Notes under the pieces: model-generated
What the model saw: only the letters and a program-made list of their open reading frames with translations
Told to the model about the DNA's origin: nothing
Databases searched by the model: none
Part shown: positions 32,459-43,041 of the stretch, piece after piece
Layout of the letters: each line of letters starts with the position of its first letter
How positions within the stretch are numbered: the first letter of the stretch is position 1
Program-made: the position numbers and the translations under genes
DNA from: Cryptomeria japonica
Taxonomy: Eukaryota; Streptophyta; Pinopsida; Cupressales; Cupressaceae
Assembly (NCBI RefSeq): GCF_030272615.1
Contig: NC_081405.1
Location: 652,322,920-652,386,919 of the forward strand
DNA length: 64,000 nt
Direction: 5' to 3'

Positions 32459-34461
32459 TATTTTTAGAATTTTTTAATTTTAAAAGTATGATGTATGATA
32501 TGCAACTAAATGCAAGCTAAACAAACAGAAATGCAATCCATGGCAAGAGTGCAACCTATGTTTTTGGTTGCTTTTGAAGATTTTGCCAAACTTTTGAATG
32601 AAAATCTAAAAGAGACCCTTAGGAAATTGAAATGATGTCTAGACCTCAAAGGACAAAATGACAATGTCTCCCCTATATGCTTGGATACTAAGCTAGGTTT
32701 GAAAAAATAACATTGATGACAAAAGGACAAAAGGTTTGATAAGGTCTAGACCTCCTAATAATGACTTAGGGTTTATCAAAGATTTGGATTATTCAAGTAT
32801 GACAACACCTAGTTTTGACACTATATGCAAAGGGACAATTACTATGCAAATGACCCTAATATGATATGATAATGACCTAAACTTAATGAAGAGACCTAGG
32901 ATATGCAAATATGAATGTATGACAATTGTATTACTCTAATGCAAGAGGACACATGCAAAAGGATGACCCTTATTGATATGCAAAGGAGTATGACCTAGAT
33001 GAAACCTAACCTTGGTACTTGACAATGACTTTGCAAAATGCAACCTAGGATGAACCTAAATGTAAGTGACATGAATATTGAGACAAGTTTTTGAACAATG
33101 TTTGATAACCATGTTTGAAGGCGTTTTGAACTTTTTTGGATGAAATGTTCTTGTGTTTAACCTTGTTTTGAATCAATTTGCCTTGTTTTTGAAATGAGAT
33201 GCAATTCAACTTTTGACAAGTAAAGAAGACAAGATATTTTAACATAGACTCAAGACAATCATGCTCATTCACACATTTCTTATGGATGGCAAGGACAGTA
33301 GGTACTTGAGAGGTAGACTCATTATGGGATTCAAGGAGAATACATAGATGCTTGACCCCACGGGCTCCCCTCCACGGCACTCACTTCTCAGGGCAGCCAA
33401 GCATCAGTCTCCATGGAAATCTCCCCATGGCGAACTTAGTATCTCTTCCAAGTATCCGAACTTGTCCTTCTCAAGCAACTAGAAGGATTTTTGGCCTCTA
33501 AATACAAGGTGTTTCATAAGGATTTCTGTTAAGCATTACTCCTTGATGTCACGCAAGCGTGATTGAGACATTAAGCCCACCAAGATACCAAACAAATGTA
33601 GTCGTGCAAGCACGATTTAGACCATGAGGCCCTACTTAGATGTTGATATGAGAAAGAGTTCAAGGGTCATCACTTCCCAAGTAACTGCAATTCCCACGTA
33701 ACCCTTCCTTCAAAGCTTTCACCCATCAGGTATTTGTTTATAGTGAGTTAGAATTCCAAGGTATTCTAACCGTACTCACTTTGGGTCATTCCCTTCTCAC
33801 GATTATCACTTTCTTGCAAAAGCAAATGGTCGAGAAGGCAGGCCCTCTAAAGGTGACACACAATCAAAGACATGAGCATGGTATCGAAGATCTGGATTTC
33901 TGATCACCCTAAGAAGGATGAGAGCATACTCTGCTACTCCAATGTCAATAATCAACAATCAAAGCAAACATAGATTCATTCCATCCTTTTTAGAAACCAC
34001 TAGGTGCCTAATATATTAATTGCAAACACAAAGTTTAGTTGTATGTCCAAGGCAACCTGCAAAACCCAAGTCAGAAGTTTGATATGCTTAGTCTTTGACT
34101 ATCGAACCTGCACAAAACATGTTAGTAGTTTCATTGATTGCCTTTGTCATGCGTATGCCAAGGTTCTGCACAAAGAATTAGTACCAAAAACCAACAAGCA
34201 GAAAACAAAATGCAAAACAAACAATTTTCAAGTAAAACACTACATTTTTACCTCTGTTTCTAGACTTTACACAGGCGCAGAACTCATGACACAAGTGCAG
34301 AATGTCTTCAACACAAGCGCAGAATGCTTAACACAGGCGCAAGTTGTCTTACACAGGTGCAGAAGTCCCCAGAAAACCCTGCACTGCCCTGTTTTTGGTT
34401 TTTTTGACCTGCAAATCAACTCAAAAGAACTCAAAAACACAGTTAAGGGGTTAGATGGTTA
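32459..34461 (-). other. E 5' leader between primer site and long frame
   Basis: This is about 2 kb with no supported gene. It includes CGCAAGCGTGATTGAGAC-like motifs near 33551 and 33604 (CACGCAAGCGTG is palindromic) and the minisatellite at 34270-34352. A long leader of this kind can carry packaging signals or an intron, but nothing here proves either. Confidence 0.45.
34270..34352. repeat. ACACAGGCGCAG minisatellite in E leader
   Basis: Five spaced copies of ACACAGGCGCAGAA and variants (ACACAAGTGCAGAA, ACACAAGCGCAGAA) occur at about 16-21 bp spacing. The variation at CG and TG positions is consistent with methylated-cytosine decay. Confidence 0.7.
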
Positions 34462-34462
34462 G

Positions 34463-34482
34463 TGTTCACGTCGGGTTCACCA
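34463..34482 (-). promoter_or_regulatory. E putative primer binding site
   Basis: The minus strand reads TGGTGAACCCGACGTGAACA, five bases after the LTR end. TGG at the start fits the CCA end of a tRNA. I cannot assign the tRNA by eye. Confidence 0.55.
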
Positions 34483-34487
34483 ATTAA

Positions 34488-35745
34488 TGTATGTAGGAAA
34501 TGTGAAAATCATCAAAGCAAGTAATATTAATAATAGCTCAATCACGAAAGCAAATTGCCATGATCTATCCTAACACACTCAATAGAGACATGAAAATGAA
34601 ACATTCAAATCTAAAGATTATGCAAACCAAATGTAGATCTAAATGCTTCCTTCATGCAACTCCATTGTTCTTCTTTCTTCTCCAAATAGTTTTGTTGTGG
34701 ATCTCACCTACTAGTGCATGATCATGATATGAAAGCAAGTAAATAAGATATTGGCGCAAGAGTACTCGAAATGTGATTTGACAAAGTGATTAGAAATTCG
34801 ATAATCTGATTAGGGATTAGATTGAAGAAATTCATCCAATTTATAGACAAATTGGAGAGATGATCAAATTAGCATGATTCAATTCAAATAGAAATTGTAA
34901 ATCAAAAATGTCAATTATGACAATTTATGACAAATTATGCACTTTCTATGCAAAATTTGATTGATTGATAATTCATGACAATTTATGACAAATTTCTATG
35001 TCAAGAATTGATTCAATTATGACAAATTATGACAAATTTCTATGTCATTCCCATGAAATTAGGAGAAAAATAGGAGGGAATTGAAATTAGGAATTAGAAA
35101 ATAGAAAATTAGAAAATTGATGAAAATTAGGAAATTAAGTGAATTAATTAATAATTTTTCATTTATTAATTAATTCACAAAGAGAGGAATTATTAGCCAA
35201 TTAAATGAACATTTAATTGTGATGAGAAGACTTAGGATAAATAATTAATTTATTAATCCTAGAGAGAGAAATGACAAACAAGGTTAAATGATTAAATCAT
35301 GAAACCCTAAAAGATGAATTAACAATGCAAGAATGACAATTAGGTCTTGATGAAAGATAATTGATATCGATTTGATTCTAATTAACAAAGGACCAATGTG
35401 ATAAATGATTTGATTGGTAAATGCACCAAGGAACAATGACAAATTGATCCAAATTGACATGATTGAGAAGGACAACGATCGATGACAAATCGATGACAAA
35501 ATGACAAGATTGACAAGTTGATAAGGATCGACCAAAATCATGACTGAAAATTGGTTATCAATAAGACCTAATTCGAAAGTGAGACAACTGAAGAATGCAG
35601 AAGAAGGACTCGATGCTCGCAAATGATAAAGACCAAGTGCGTGACATAGGAGAAATGTTAATGCGATGCAAAAACCTGAAATGAGGTAATGCGCAAATGT
35701 TAATGTATGATCCCGCAAGCGTTGACCATTTTTAGGTGTCTACAC
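34488..35745 (-). repeat. E 5' LTR
   Basis: On the + strand it runs from TGTATGTAGGAAATG to GGTGTCTACA. It matches 26302-27548 closely. Differences include a CGATCGATGACAAAT-type insertion near 35480. Confidence 0.9.
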
Positions 35746-35750
35746 ATACA

Positions 35751-35788
35751 ATATCATCATGTCATCAAACTCTGCACATATGCTAACA
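35751..35788 (-). repeat. D 3' LTR, inner end after E
   Basis: The last 38 bp of D's 3' LTR, ending TATGCTAACA on the + strand, resume after E's target duplication and abut D's polypurine tract. Confidence 0.85.
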
Positions 35789-36053
35789 ATCTCCCCCTTT
35801 GGCATTGATGGCAATATACAAAGATATCTCTCCGCTTCACATCTTCTCCCCAATCTCTTCCATATTATGTCTTCAAAACTGCAGATATCTTCTCTACTTC
35901 ACATCTTCTCCCCCTTTGACAACAATGCCAAAGTGGAGGCACAAACATCCATGATCTACTATGTTTCTCCCTCTAAGGAGTAGCATCCTTCAACACACCA
36001 ATCCTAAAAAAGATTTGACAATGCAATACCTGACTGATGTGGAGCATATACCT
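35789..36053 (-). promoter_or_regulatory. D multiple polypurine tracts
   Basis: On the minus strand GCCAAAGGGGGAGAT abuts the LTR (35789-35805). Further tracts complement CTTCTCCCC (about 35840) and CTTCTCCCCCTTTGAC (about 35905). No gene is present. Confidence 0.75.
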
Positions 36054-37209
36054 TTAGTTCACCTCTTGAAGGGGCAACACCCCTAATTCACCTCTTAAAT
36101 AGGTAAATGTAGCCTTTGATAGAGGCTTGGTGAATATATCTGCTAACTGCTCCTTACTAGAAAGATGTTCCAATACAACCTCTTTGTTCTGAACTTTCTC
36201 CCTCAGGAAATGATACTTGAGCTTGAAGTGCTTGGTTCTAGCATGCAATACCGGATTCTTGGAAATATTAATTTCACTTGTGTTGTCACAAAATATACTC
36301 ACTAGTTCAGATACAGGGACTTTGAAACCACTTAATACATGCTTCATCCAAATTATCTGAGTAAAGTTCATAAATACTGCTACATATTTTGCTTCTGTTG
36401 TAGACTGACAAATACAACTCTTCTTTTTTCTCATCCATGAGACTAGTCTACCACTGAGAAAGAATGCACCACCAGTTGTGCTCTTCCAATCATCCACATT
36501 ACTAGCCCAATCAACATTTGTAAATACTTTGAGATTGAAATCATTACTTTATGGATACCACAATCCATTATATATAGTTCCCTTCAGATATCTAAGAATC
36601 CACTCGACTGCTACCAAGTGGGATTCTCTTGGACTTTTCTAGAAACATGCAACAATGCCCACTGCATGTGCCATGTCCGATCTACTGTGTACTACATAGT
36701 GCAACTTCCCAATCATTGACCGGTAATCCTTCTCATTCACCAATGCTGAGTCATCTTCTTTTGATAATTTACAACCGATCATCATCGATGTGCCAACCAG
36801 TTTTCTATCTTCCATGCCAAAGGTCTTCAACACCTCTTTGGCATACTTGGACTGAGTGATAAAGATACTATATTTCATTTATTGAATTTGTATTCCAATG
36901 AATAAATTAATCTCTCTGATTAGTGACATCTCAAGTTCCTTCTTCATCTCATCTGCAAATGCATGGCTCATCTTGTCATCTCCACCAAAAAATATGTCAT
37001 CAACAAACACTTCACATATTAGAATCTGATCTCCTTCTGACTTCAGATAGATATTTCTATCTTCACTTGATCTTTCAAATCCAATCTTTATAAGATGTGA
37101 GTGTAAATGTTCATACTATGCTTTAGGTGCTTGCTTCAATCCATACAAGGCTTTATGTAGCCTACACACCATATCATTGTCTTCTAATAGGGCAAACCCA
37201 TCTGGTTTT
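36054..37209 (-). pseudogene. D RNase H and 3' part of reverse transcriptase
   Basis: On the minus strand, from B's insertion point, KPDGFAL (about 37205) leads to LYGLKQAP (about 37145). The catalytic site reads VFVDD (about 37010). KYAKEVLKTFGMED and YRSMIGKLHYVVHSRSD follow. RNase H (36497-36054) has DDWKSTTGGAFFLSGRLVSW and ends ADIFTKPL ... LGVLPL. Stops at about 36880 and 36640 and a frame change break it. The 5' part of RT continues at 45023, beyond B. Confidence 0.87.
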
Positions 37210-37979
37210 TGTTGGAAAATGCACACTCCAATGAGAAATTATAGGTGATTGAAGGTTTTCTCATTGATGGAAACCTTACAATCATATGATACCGGCAAGA
37301 CAAATATACCGGCACACAGGACACCGATAGTGAAAGGAAGGATACCGACACCTTGGCCGACTTCAATTTTGTTTAAAATGTATTTTCAAATTAATTGTAA
37401 AATCATTGTAAGCTAACATGGTGAGTTGTAATATGAATCATATATGTATGAGATCATTTTGTAATAGTAAGGAAGAAGAAGAAAAAGAGAGATAGGCAAA
37501 ATCATGCAGACCTAATATGCGAATTGTTGGTTAAAGGGTTTATGTATGTAGCAGAACTTAAACTGGTATTGGATTTGGCATAGCAGATGCTAATCTAAAG
37601 CAGTAAAAGACAGTGGATTAATATGATCCATTTTTGTAATTTAGTGTGACTTCTTTTGTAATTGAGCAGTGAGCTCTAGGCACTTGGCCTTCCTGCATTT
37701 GTAGGCCCCTATTGTAAGAGTAATATTCCCTTATTGGCTAGTAAGAGAATATTGTGGGTCACAAATCCCACCGAGGTTTTTCCCACACTGGGTTTCCTCA
37801 TTAAAATACTATGTTATGGTGTGATTCTCATGTGTTTGTTGTTATTCTTGTTTACTGCATTATTTCTAGTTTACCGGTACACAGTTTTAATATATTTTTC
37901 ATGTTTTAAGCCAAGTAAATGTATCCACCAATTAGATACTGATTCACCCCCCCTCTCAGTATCTTTGGGAATCCTAAAA
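37210..37979 (+). repeat. B 5' LTR
   Basis: It starts TGTTGGAAAATGCACACTCC and ends TTTGGGAATCCTAAAA, where CA of the consensus end has become AA. It shares with A's LTR the GAGGTTTTTCCCACACTGGG block and the TGATTCACCCCCCCTCTCAG end module. Confidence 0.9.
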
Positions 37980-37981
37980 AT

Positions 37982-37993
37982 TGGTATCATAGT
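37982..37993 (+). promoter_or_regulatory. B primer binding site, degenerate
   Basis: TGGTATCATAGT differs at two bases from TGGTATCAGAGC. One is C to T. Confidence 0.8.
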
Positions 37994-38050
37994 CTGGTCC
38001 TCTATTTTCAAAAGCCTAACAACTTGAGGAAGATCTTGTCACCAGTAGAG

Positions 38051-39080
38051 ATGGAAAACTTGAGAAAACAATTGGAAACAACTCTTGCAGACTATGATGT
38101 AGAAAAACTAAAGAATATCAAACTTGAAGATGATCTAAAGGCTGCTCGGGATATTATTCAAGCACTTCAAGAAAATTTTACTATTGTGAGGAATAAGAGA
38201 AGAGAACTTTGTGAAAAAATACAGAATGAGGAAAATGAAAATGAAACTCTTAATGATTTGGTAAACAAGCTAAGACAAGAAATCAGTACAACAAAGAATG
38301 AGATGCAGGATATGACTGAGATTTTGTAAAGAAAATGAAGATAGAAAGAAGAATGAAGAAAACTTGATTAGAAGACTAAATGATGCTGGAAATGAAAACA
38401 CAAGACTCAATCATGATAATGATATGTTGAAGATGGATCTAATGCACACACAAAATGATAGAACTGAACTCATGAGACAGAAAGGAATCTTGGAGAACAA
38501 ATTGACTGCTGCAAATCATCACAAGGAGAAATTCAAGAAAAGTTCAGACGAACTTGGTGACATGTTGAAGAATCAGAAACCTAATGGTGAAACAAATGGC
38601 CTTGGCTTTGAAATTGGCGAAAGCGCTGGTACTACAAATAATCATGATCATAACAAACCGGTAAGATAACCTACTGCTTACAAATTTAATGGCAAATTCT
38701 TTAACTGTAACAAGTATGGTCATAGAGAAAATCAGTGTAGATCTAGAAATTATCAAAACACTAATACACCCACTGGTCTATGTTCCAAATGCAACAAAGT
38801 TGGTCATAATTCAGAAAATTGCAGAATGAATGTGAGATGTTATGTTTGTGGAAGATTTGGGCACTTATCTAATCAATGCAGAACTCATACTGACATAGGA
38901 TATGGGAAAGCTATTCAGAAGAACAATGTGACTTGTTATGCCTGTAACAAGATTGGTCATATTGCCAAATTCTATAGAAGCAAGTCCTCACCAGTAAATA
39001 ACAAAGGTCCGAGTTTGAAAGGTAAAGAAAAAGTTGAAGACGTAAAGCAAGAATTCTCAAAACAATGGATCAGAAAGTAA
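38051..39080 (+). pseudogene. B gag-like protein: coiled coil plus zinc knuckles
   Basis: ATG at 38051 opens MENLRKQLETTL, aligned with A's lost start at 8278; an upstream in-frame ATG at 38024 adds nine codons and is less likely. The coiled coil runs to a stop at 38327, with a frameshift around there. The second part (38364 on) carries TAA at 38667 and knuckles including CSKCNKVGHNSENC, but with L before it, CYVCGRFGHLSNQC (about 38835-38880) and CYACNKIGHIAKFY (about 38937-38975; last Cys changed to Tyr). The first knuckle keeps one more cysteine (NCNKYGH) than A. No capsid-type domain is seen. Confidence 0.75.
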
Positions 39081-39459
39081 GATCATAATATTAATGGGAA
39101 TACTCCTCCATCAGCATAACAGAGTAACACTCCACCGATAGGATAATATTCATCTAACTCAAGAAATTTTTTTGGGGGGTTTAGCAACAAAAATGAAAAA
39201 CATGCTATTATTCCCTCGGTTGATGGTAAGAAGTTGAAATTACTTCTATACTGGCAGATGAGTTAAGTTGTGACTTAACCGACAAGCATTAAATGTGGTA
39301 GTTGGCGAAAAGAATATTATAAAGCAAGTGCTTTCGCTATTTTTTTATTCACCGAGCATTCAAATCATTGAGAGCGCAAAAATTCCCAAGAAAAGGCATT
39401 CTAAGTGAAGAAGTAAAGCAATCCATCAATCCTTAAGGCAGATTGAGGTATTTATAGCT
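39081..39459 (+). promoter_or_regulatory. B spacer with TATA-like box before ORF2
   Basis: No gene is seen. TATAAA at 39318-39323 lies 142 bp before the ATG. CACCGAGCATTCAAATC follows near 39350 as in A. Confidence 0.45.
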
Positions 39460-42400
39460 ATGGCATCTTCATCCACTCCTAAATTTATTGAAAACCCTAT
39501 TGTCATTGAAATTGTTAAGCAACCTAGACCCGTATTTCAGCTAGTTCCCGAAATCGCAAAGAAAGATGATAGCATAGGTGCATTTTCTCAAATCCCTAAA
39601 GGAGTAGTATATGCTAAAGACCCTAGAATATATATACATTGTCATATTGATGAATTAGGTGATGATGAGATTAAGAACATGTTTAAAAATATGATTTGTG
39701 ATGAATTCAGAAATGTCAAAACTGAACATAAGATAGTAGAAACCCTAGGTTTCACTGAAATTCTTAGTATCCCGGATTTTCCCAAGGATATCATAAGGAT
39801 TGTGTTAAGCAGAGTACATGGTGAATTTTTCTGGTTAGACTCTATTCATAAAATCACAAAAGAAGCAGTAAAAGTTGTAATAAGGAAATACTCCATCGAT
39901 AATAGACCAAACAAAACAAAGAAGGTCTCAAATGACACAGTGATAAACCTTACCGGTGCAACATTTGATAAGAGATCTCTAAGGGTAAACAATGTGAAAG
40001 ATATAAATGTCAAATTTATCAGTATGATCTTAGGTTATAAGGCTACACATGCAAATAGGTTAAACTAAGTTTCTAGCCTGTGTATCAAGAGTGCCTATGA
40101 TATGGTCAATGATAATGCAAGGATAGACATATGCGAATGGCTTAAAGATGTGTTGATAGACAATTTGGGAAAGATCAAAAGAGATAAGAAAGGAACATTC
40201 AGATTTGGAAACTTACTTGTTTGTCTAATGTTGTACATAACCAAACAAGTACCCGGTATTAGTGCTAGAGATTTTGGTTTTGACATAGCGGTAGGAAAAC
40301 AATTGTTAGATCTATTGAACAATATGGGAGAAAATTGGGAGAAAAACCTAAATGAGTATTTTCAAGCATTGAAGGCTCAAATGAAGACTAGAGTAAGACT
40401 GTCTCAAGCTATTATTGATAAGTATCAAAAGGAAATCTATTTTGTGATCAAGAAAGATGAAATTTGGATGGAAGCAGTTGTCCCTCGAACTATTTGGGTA
40501 ACTAAAATGGGTTATGAAATAGATGACAACATCATAGAAATATATGCAAAATCCCTCCTTGAAGCTCCAAAGGAACCGGAAGAGGAAGTTTTTGGAAATG
40601 CTGAAACAATGGAAAGTGGAATTCAATCAAGGAAAAGGGTTAAGAAGGTTGAAACAACCATAAGGAAAGGAACCTGGTAGGCAAAGACAATCAAGGAAGA
40701 TGTTCTGAGATAAACTGGCATAAGTGAAAGTGAGTTGGAAGCACCTCTATCAGAAACTCATCTTTCATCGGTTGGAACTACTTCTGAAAGTGATATACCT
40801 GTTTTATTTAAAAGGGTTGAAAGGAAAATAAAACCCTCACCAGCACCCTCTCCTACACCAAAAAGAATAAGATATAAGCAACAGGCAGTAAGGCCTCTGG
40901 TGAAGAAGGTGAAACAAACTATTTCTCATATAGACAAAATTCTTAGTGAACTCACAGAGGATGGTAAGCTGAAGAACATGAATAAAATATACAATAAACT
41001 ATCAGTTGATGATAAGGAAAGTATAGAGAATAGTGTAATCTTACACTTAGATATATACAAGAAATTCTTAATGGAAATTGTTGATGAAATTCCAAATGAC
41101 TTGTATAGGAGATTAGAAGCTAGAAGATTAGCTATTGTTGAATTGGATAAAAAGATTAAGATTGAAAAATTACTAACAGTGCATCTAGTTAACTCACCTG
41201 ATGAAATAGACAAATTAATCAGTGAGACTAACCAGACAGTATTTTCTACTGCTCACCGACATGTAGCATTAATGGCAAGAAGAGTAAAAGAAGTTTCTGA
41301 GGAATTTGCTGATGCATGGGATATTTTCTTTGTGGAGAAAGAAAAATAGGAAGAATTACTTAGACCTAAGCCTATCAAAGTATATCAAAAGGATAGAGAT
41401 AAAGGGAAAGGTAAGGTAGGTGGAACACCAAGCCTAAAAATAACTGATAATATGCTCTTACCTCTATCAGATACTCCACCTATAGACACTACTGAAAATC
41501 AACCAGCCACTAAGAGTATGGAGACTCCAGTAGAAGATACAAATCATGAATCAGAAATTTTCTATACAGCAATGTAGACACTCAAGAAGTTAACATGGTG
41601 GTTGACAGAGAAACCACTGAAGATAAGGAGAAAGATGTGACTACTGAGTCACCGATTGCAGAGATTGAGACAAACATAGAAAAACTAGCAATAACAGAGA
41701 AACCAACAAAGGATACCATTGAGAAACTGGTAGATACAACAAATAAACCATCTGAAGAACCGGCTAAGCAAAGTTCAGAGGCACAAACTGAGATTACATC
41801 TAAGAAACCAATAATTATAAACTCAGAGAAACATTCTAAGACACCATTAGAGAAACCAAAACTGGTACAAGTTGAAGCACAGGTATAGACAGAGACAGTG
41901 CCACCGACCCAAACTGAAAAGCACAAACCCTTGTTTTCATAAATGCAAACACAAATAGACCTACCAGAGGTCAAATCAGGAAAGGTAATAACCACAACCG
42001 GTAGCATGGCTATTATAAAGACTCTTGGACAAACATCTGGTACAGCTATGGTAGAATTTAGACCTACTAATATAACAAAGGTCTTGTTAGATTCAATAAA
42101 GAAGATCATGGAATGCAATGCACAAGCCTATAAGGCTATTGATGATACAATACGAATTCTTAAATTGATAGCACCAAAGTGCATAGTTGATAATAAAGAT
42201 TCTTTAGGTCAACTAGACACATTGTCTAAGTTCATCACCGACAACCTATTTATTGACTATTGATAAAATAAATGAGGATACATTTAAGGAAAGACTAATA
42301 AAATAAAAGGAGAAATTCTTTGAGGATATTGTAAAGAAGAACAAGGAAGAAATGGAGACCCTTTTACCAGAACTTGGAGAAATAATCTATGACTTCAAGA

Positions 42401-42846
42401 AATTGTACAGGGACACTTGCAAAACGAATGTATTAATAGAGGATCTTGACAAGGTGATCAACAAAGCACAAGAGAAGATAAATAATATTGCTGACAATCT
42501 GATTGGAACATCAGATTTATTTTTGAAATTAGAGAAGAAGATTGCATAATAGGAAGAGAAAATCAAGAAACTAGAAAATGACAAAAAGAGAATAAAGGAT
42601 AAGGCAAAGGACTTGAAATGCAGACTTAGTCCAAGACTAGAGTATCTTATTTCCTTGAGAAAAGAAATATTTGAAGCTCTGGTTTCCGGACTAAAGACAT
42701 CAAAAGAGAAAATGTACACACTCACCGGTACAATGCAGAGAACACAAGAGACAATAAAAGATAGCAAAACTTTCAGCAATGACATAAATTTAGTTTTGAC
42801 AGATATCTTTCAAATTGTAACCCATCAATTACAAGAATCCAAGTAG
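39460..42846 (+). pseudogene. B ORF2: best-preserved copy of the accessory protein
   Basis: It starts MASSSTPKF at 39460. The first 202 codons end at TAA (40066), and the same frame goes on at once through 40102-40680 and 40735-41349. A frameshift near 41577 is followed by a segment in another frame (41595-42263). The first frame returns at 42352 and runs to 42846. Blocks are the N-terminal domain (HCHIDELG, FPKDIIRIVLSRVHG, HANRLN, FRFGNLLVCL), a region missing from A because of its frameshift (GKQLLDLLNNMGENW), the middle block ESIENSVILHLDIYKKFL, a Glu/Thr/Lys-rich linker, and a C-terminal coiled coil. Total is about 1,130 codons. No transmembrane or signal sequence is evident. Function is unknown. 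Confidence 0.72.
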
Positions 42847-43041
42847 GACTCCACTGACACCAAATGACAACCTTTGTCATTGATGTCAAAGGGGGAGTAG
42901 TGGGATGAGAAAAATGATCAGAAGAAAGGACATCATCTGCTCAGGGGGAGCATACAATTTTGGTAGACTATTTTTGGATATCATTTTGGACACTTTTTTA
43001 TTTTTCTCATGAGTGTTGCCATCAATGCCAAAGGGGTAGAT
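42847..43041 (+). promoter_or_regulatory. B multiple polypurine tracts
   Basis: GTCAAAGGGGGAGTAGTGGG (about 42886), CTCAGGGGGAGCA (about 42949) and the LTR-proximal CCAAAGGGGTAGAT (43028-43041, one G lost to T) repeat the pattern of A. Confidence 0.75.

Larger units (their letters stand above)
26302..35745 (-). mobile_element. E: 9.4 kb LTR element without visible enzymes
   Basis: Its LTRs are 26302-27548 and 34488-35745, with a perfect 5 bp target duplication CATAC (26297-26301 and 35746-35750) in D's LTR. Polarity is minus: AAAGAGGGGCAAAA lies inside the left LTR and a primer-site-like sequence inside the right LTR. The 6.9 kb interior has one long decayed frame (32458-29565) rich in Gln, Pro and Ser. 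No protease, integrase or RT motif is found. It fits the class of large retrotransposon derivatives. It is related to F. The LTRs differ only by a few substitutions and small indels, so this is one of the younger insertions. Confidence 0.9.

Noticed and set aside
33340-33420. GC-richer block CCCCACGGGCTCCCCTCCACGG as part of an rRNA or tRNA gene
   Set aside because: It has no resemblance to conserved rRNA blocks and cannot be folded by eye into a tRNA cloverleaf. It lies in E's leader.
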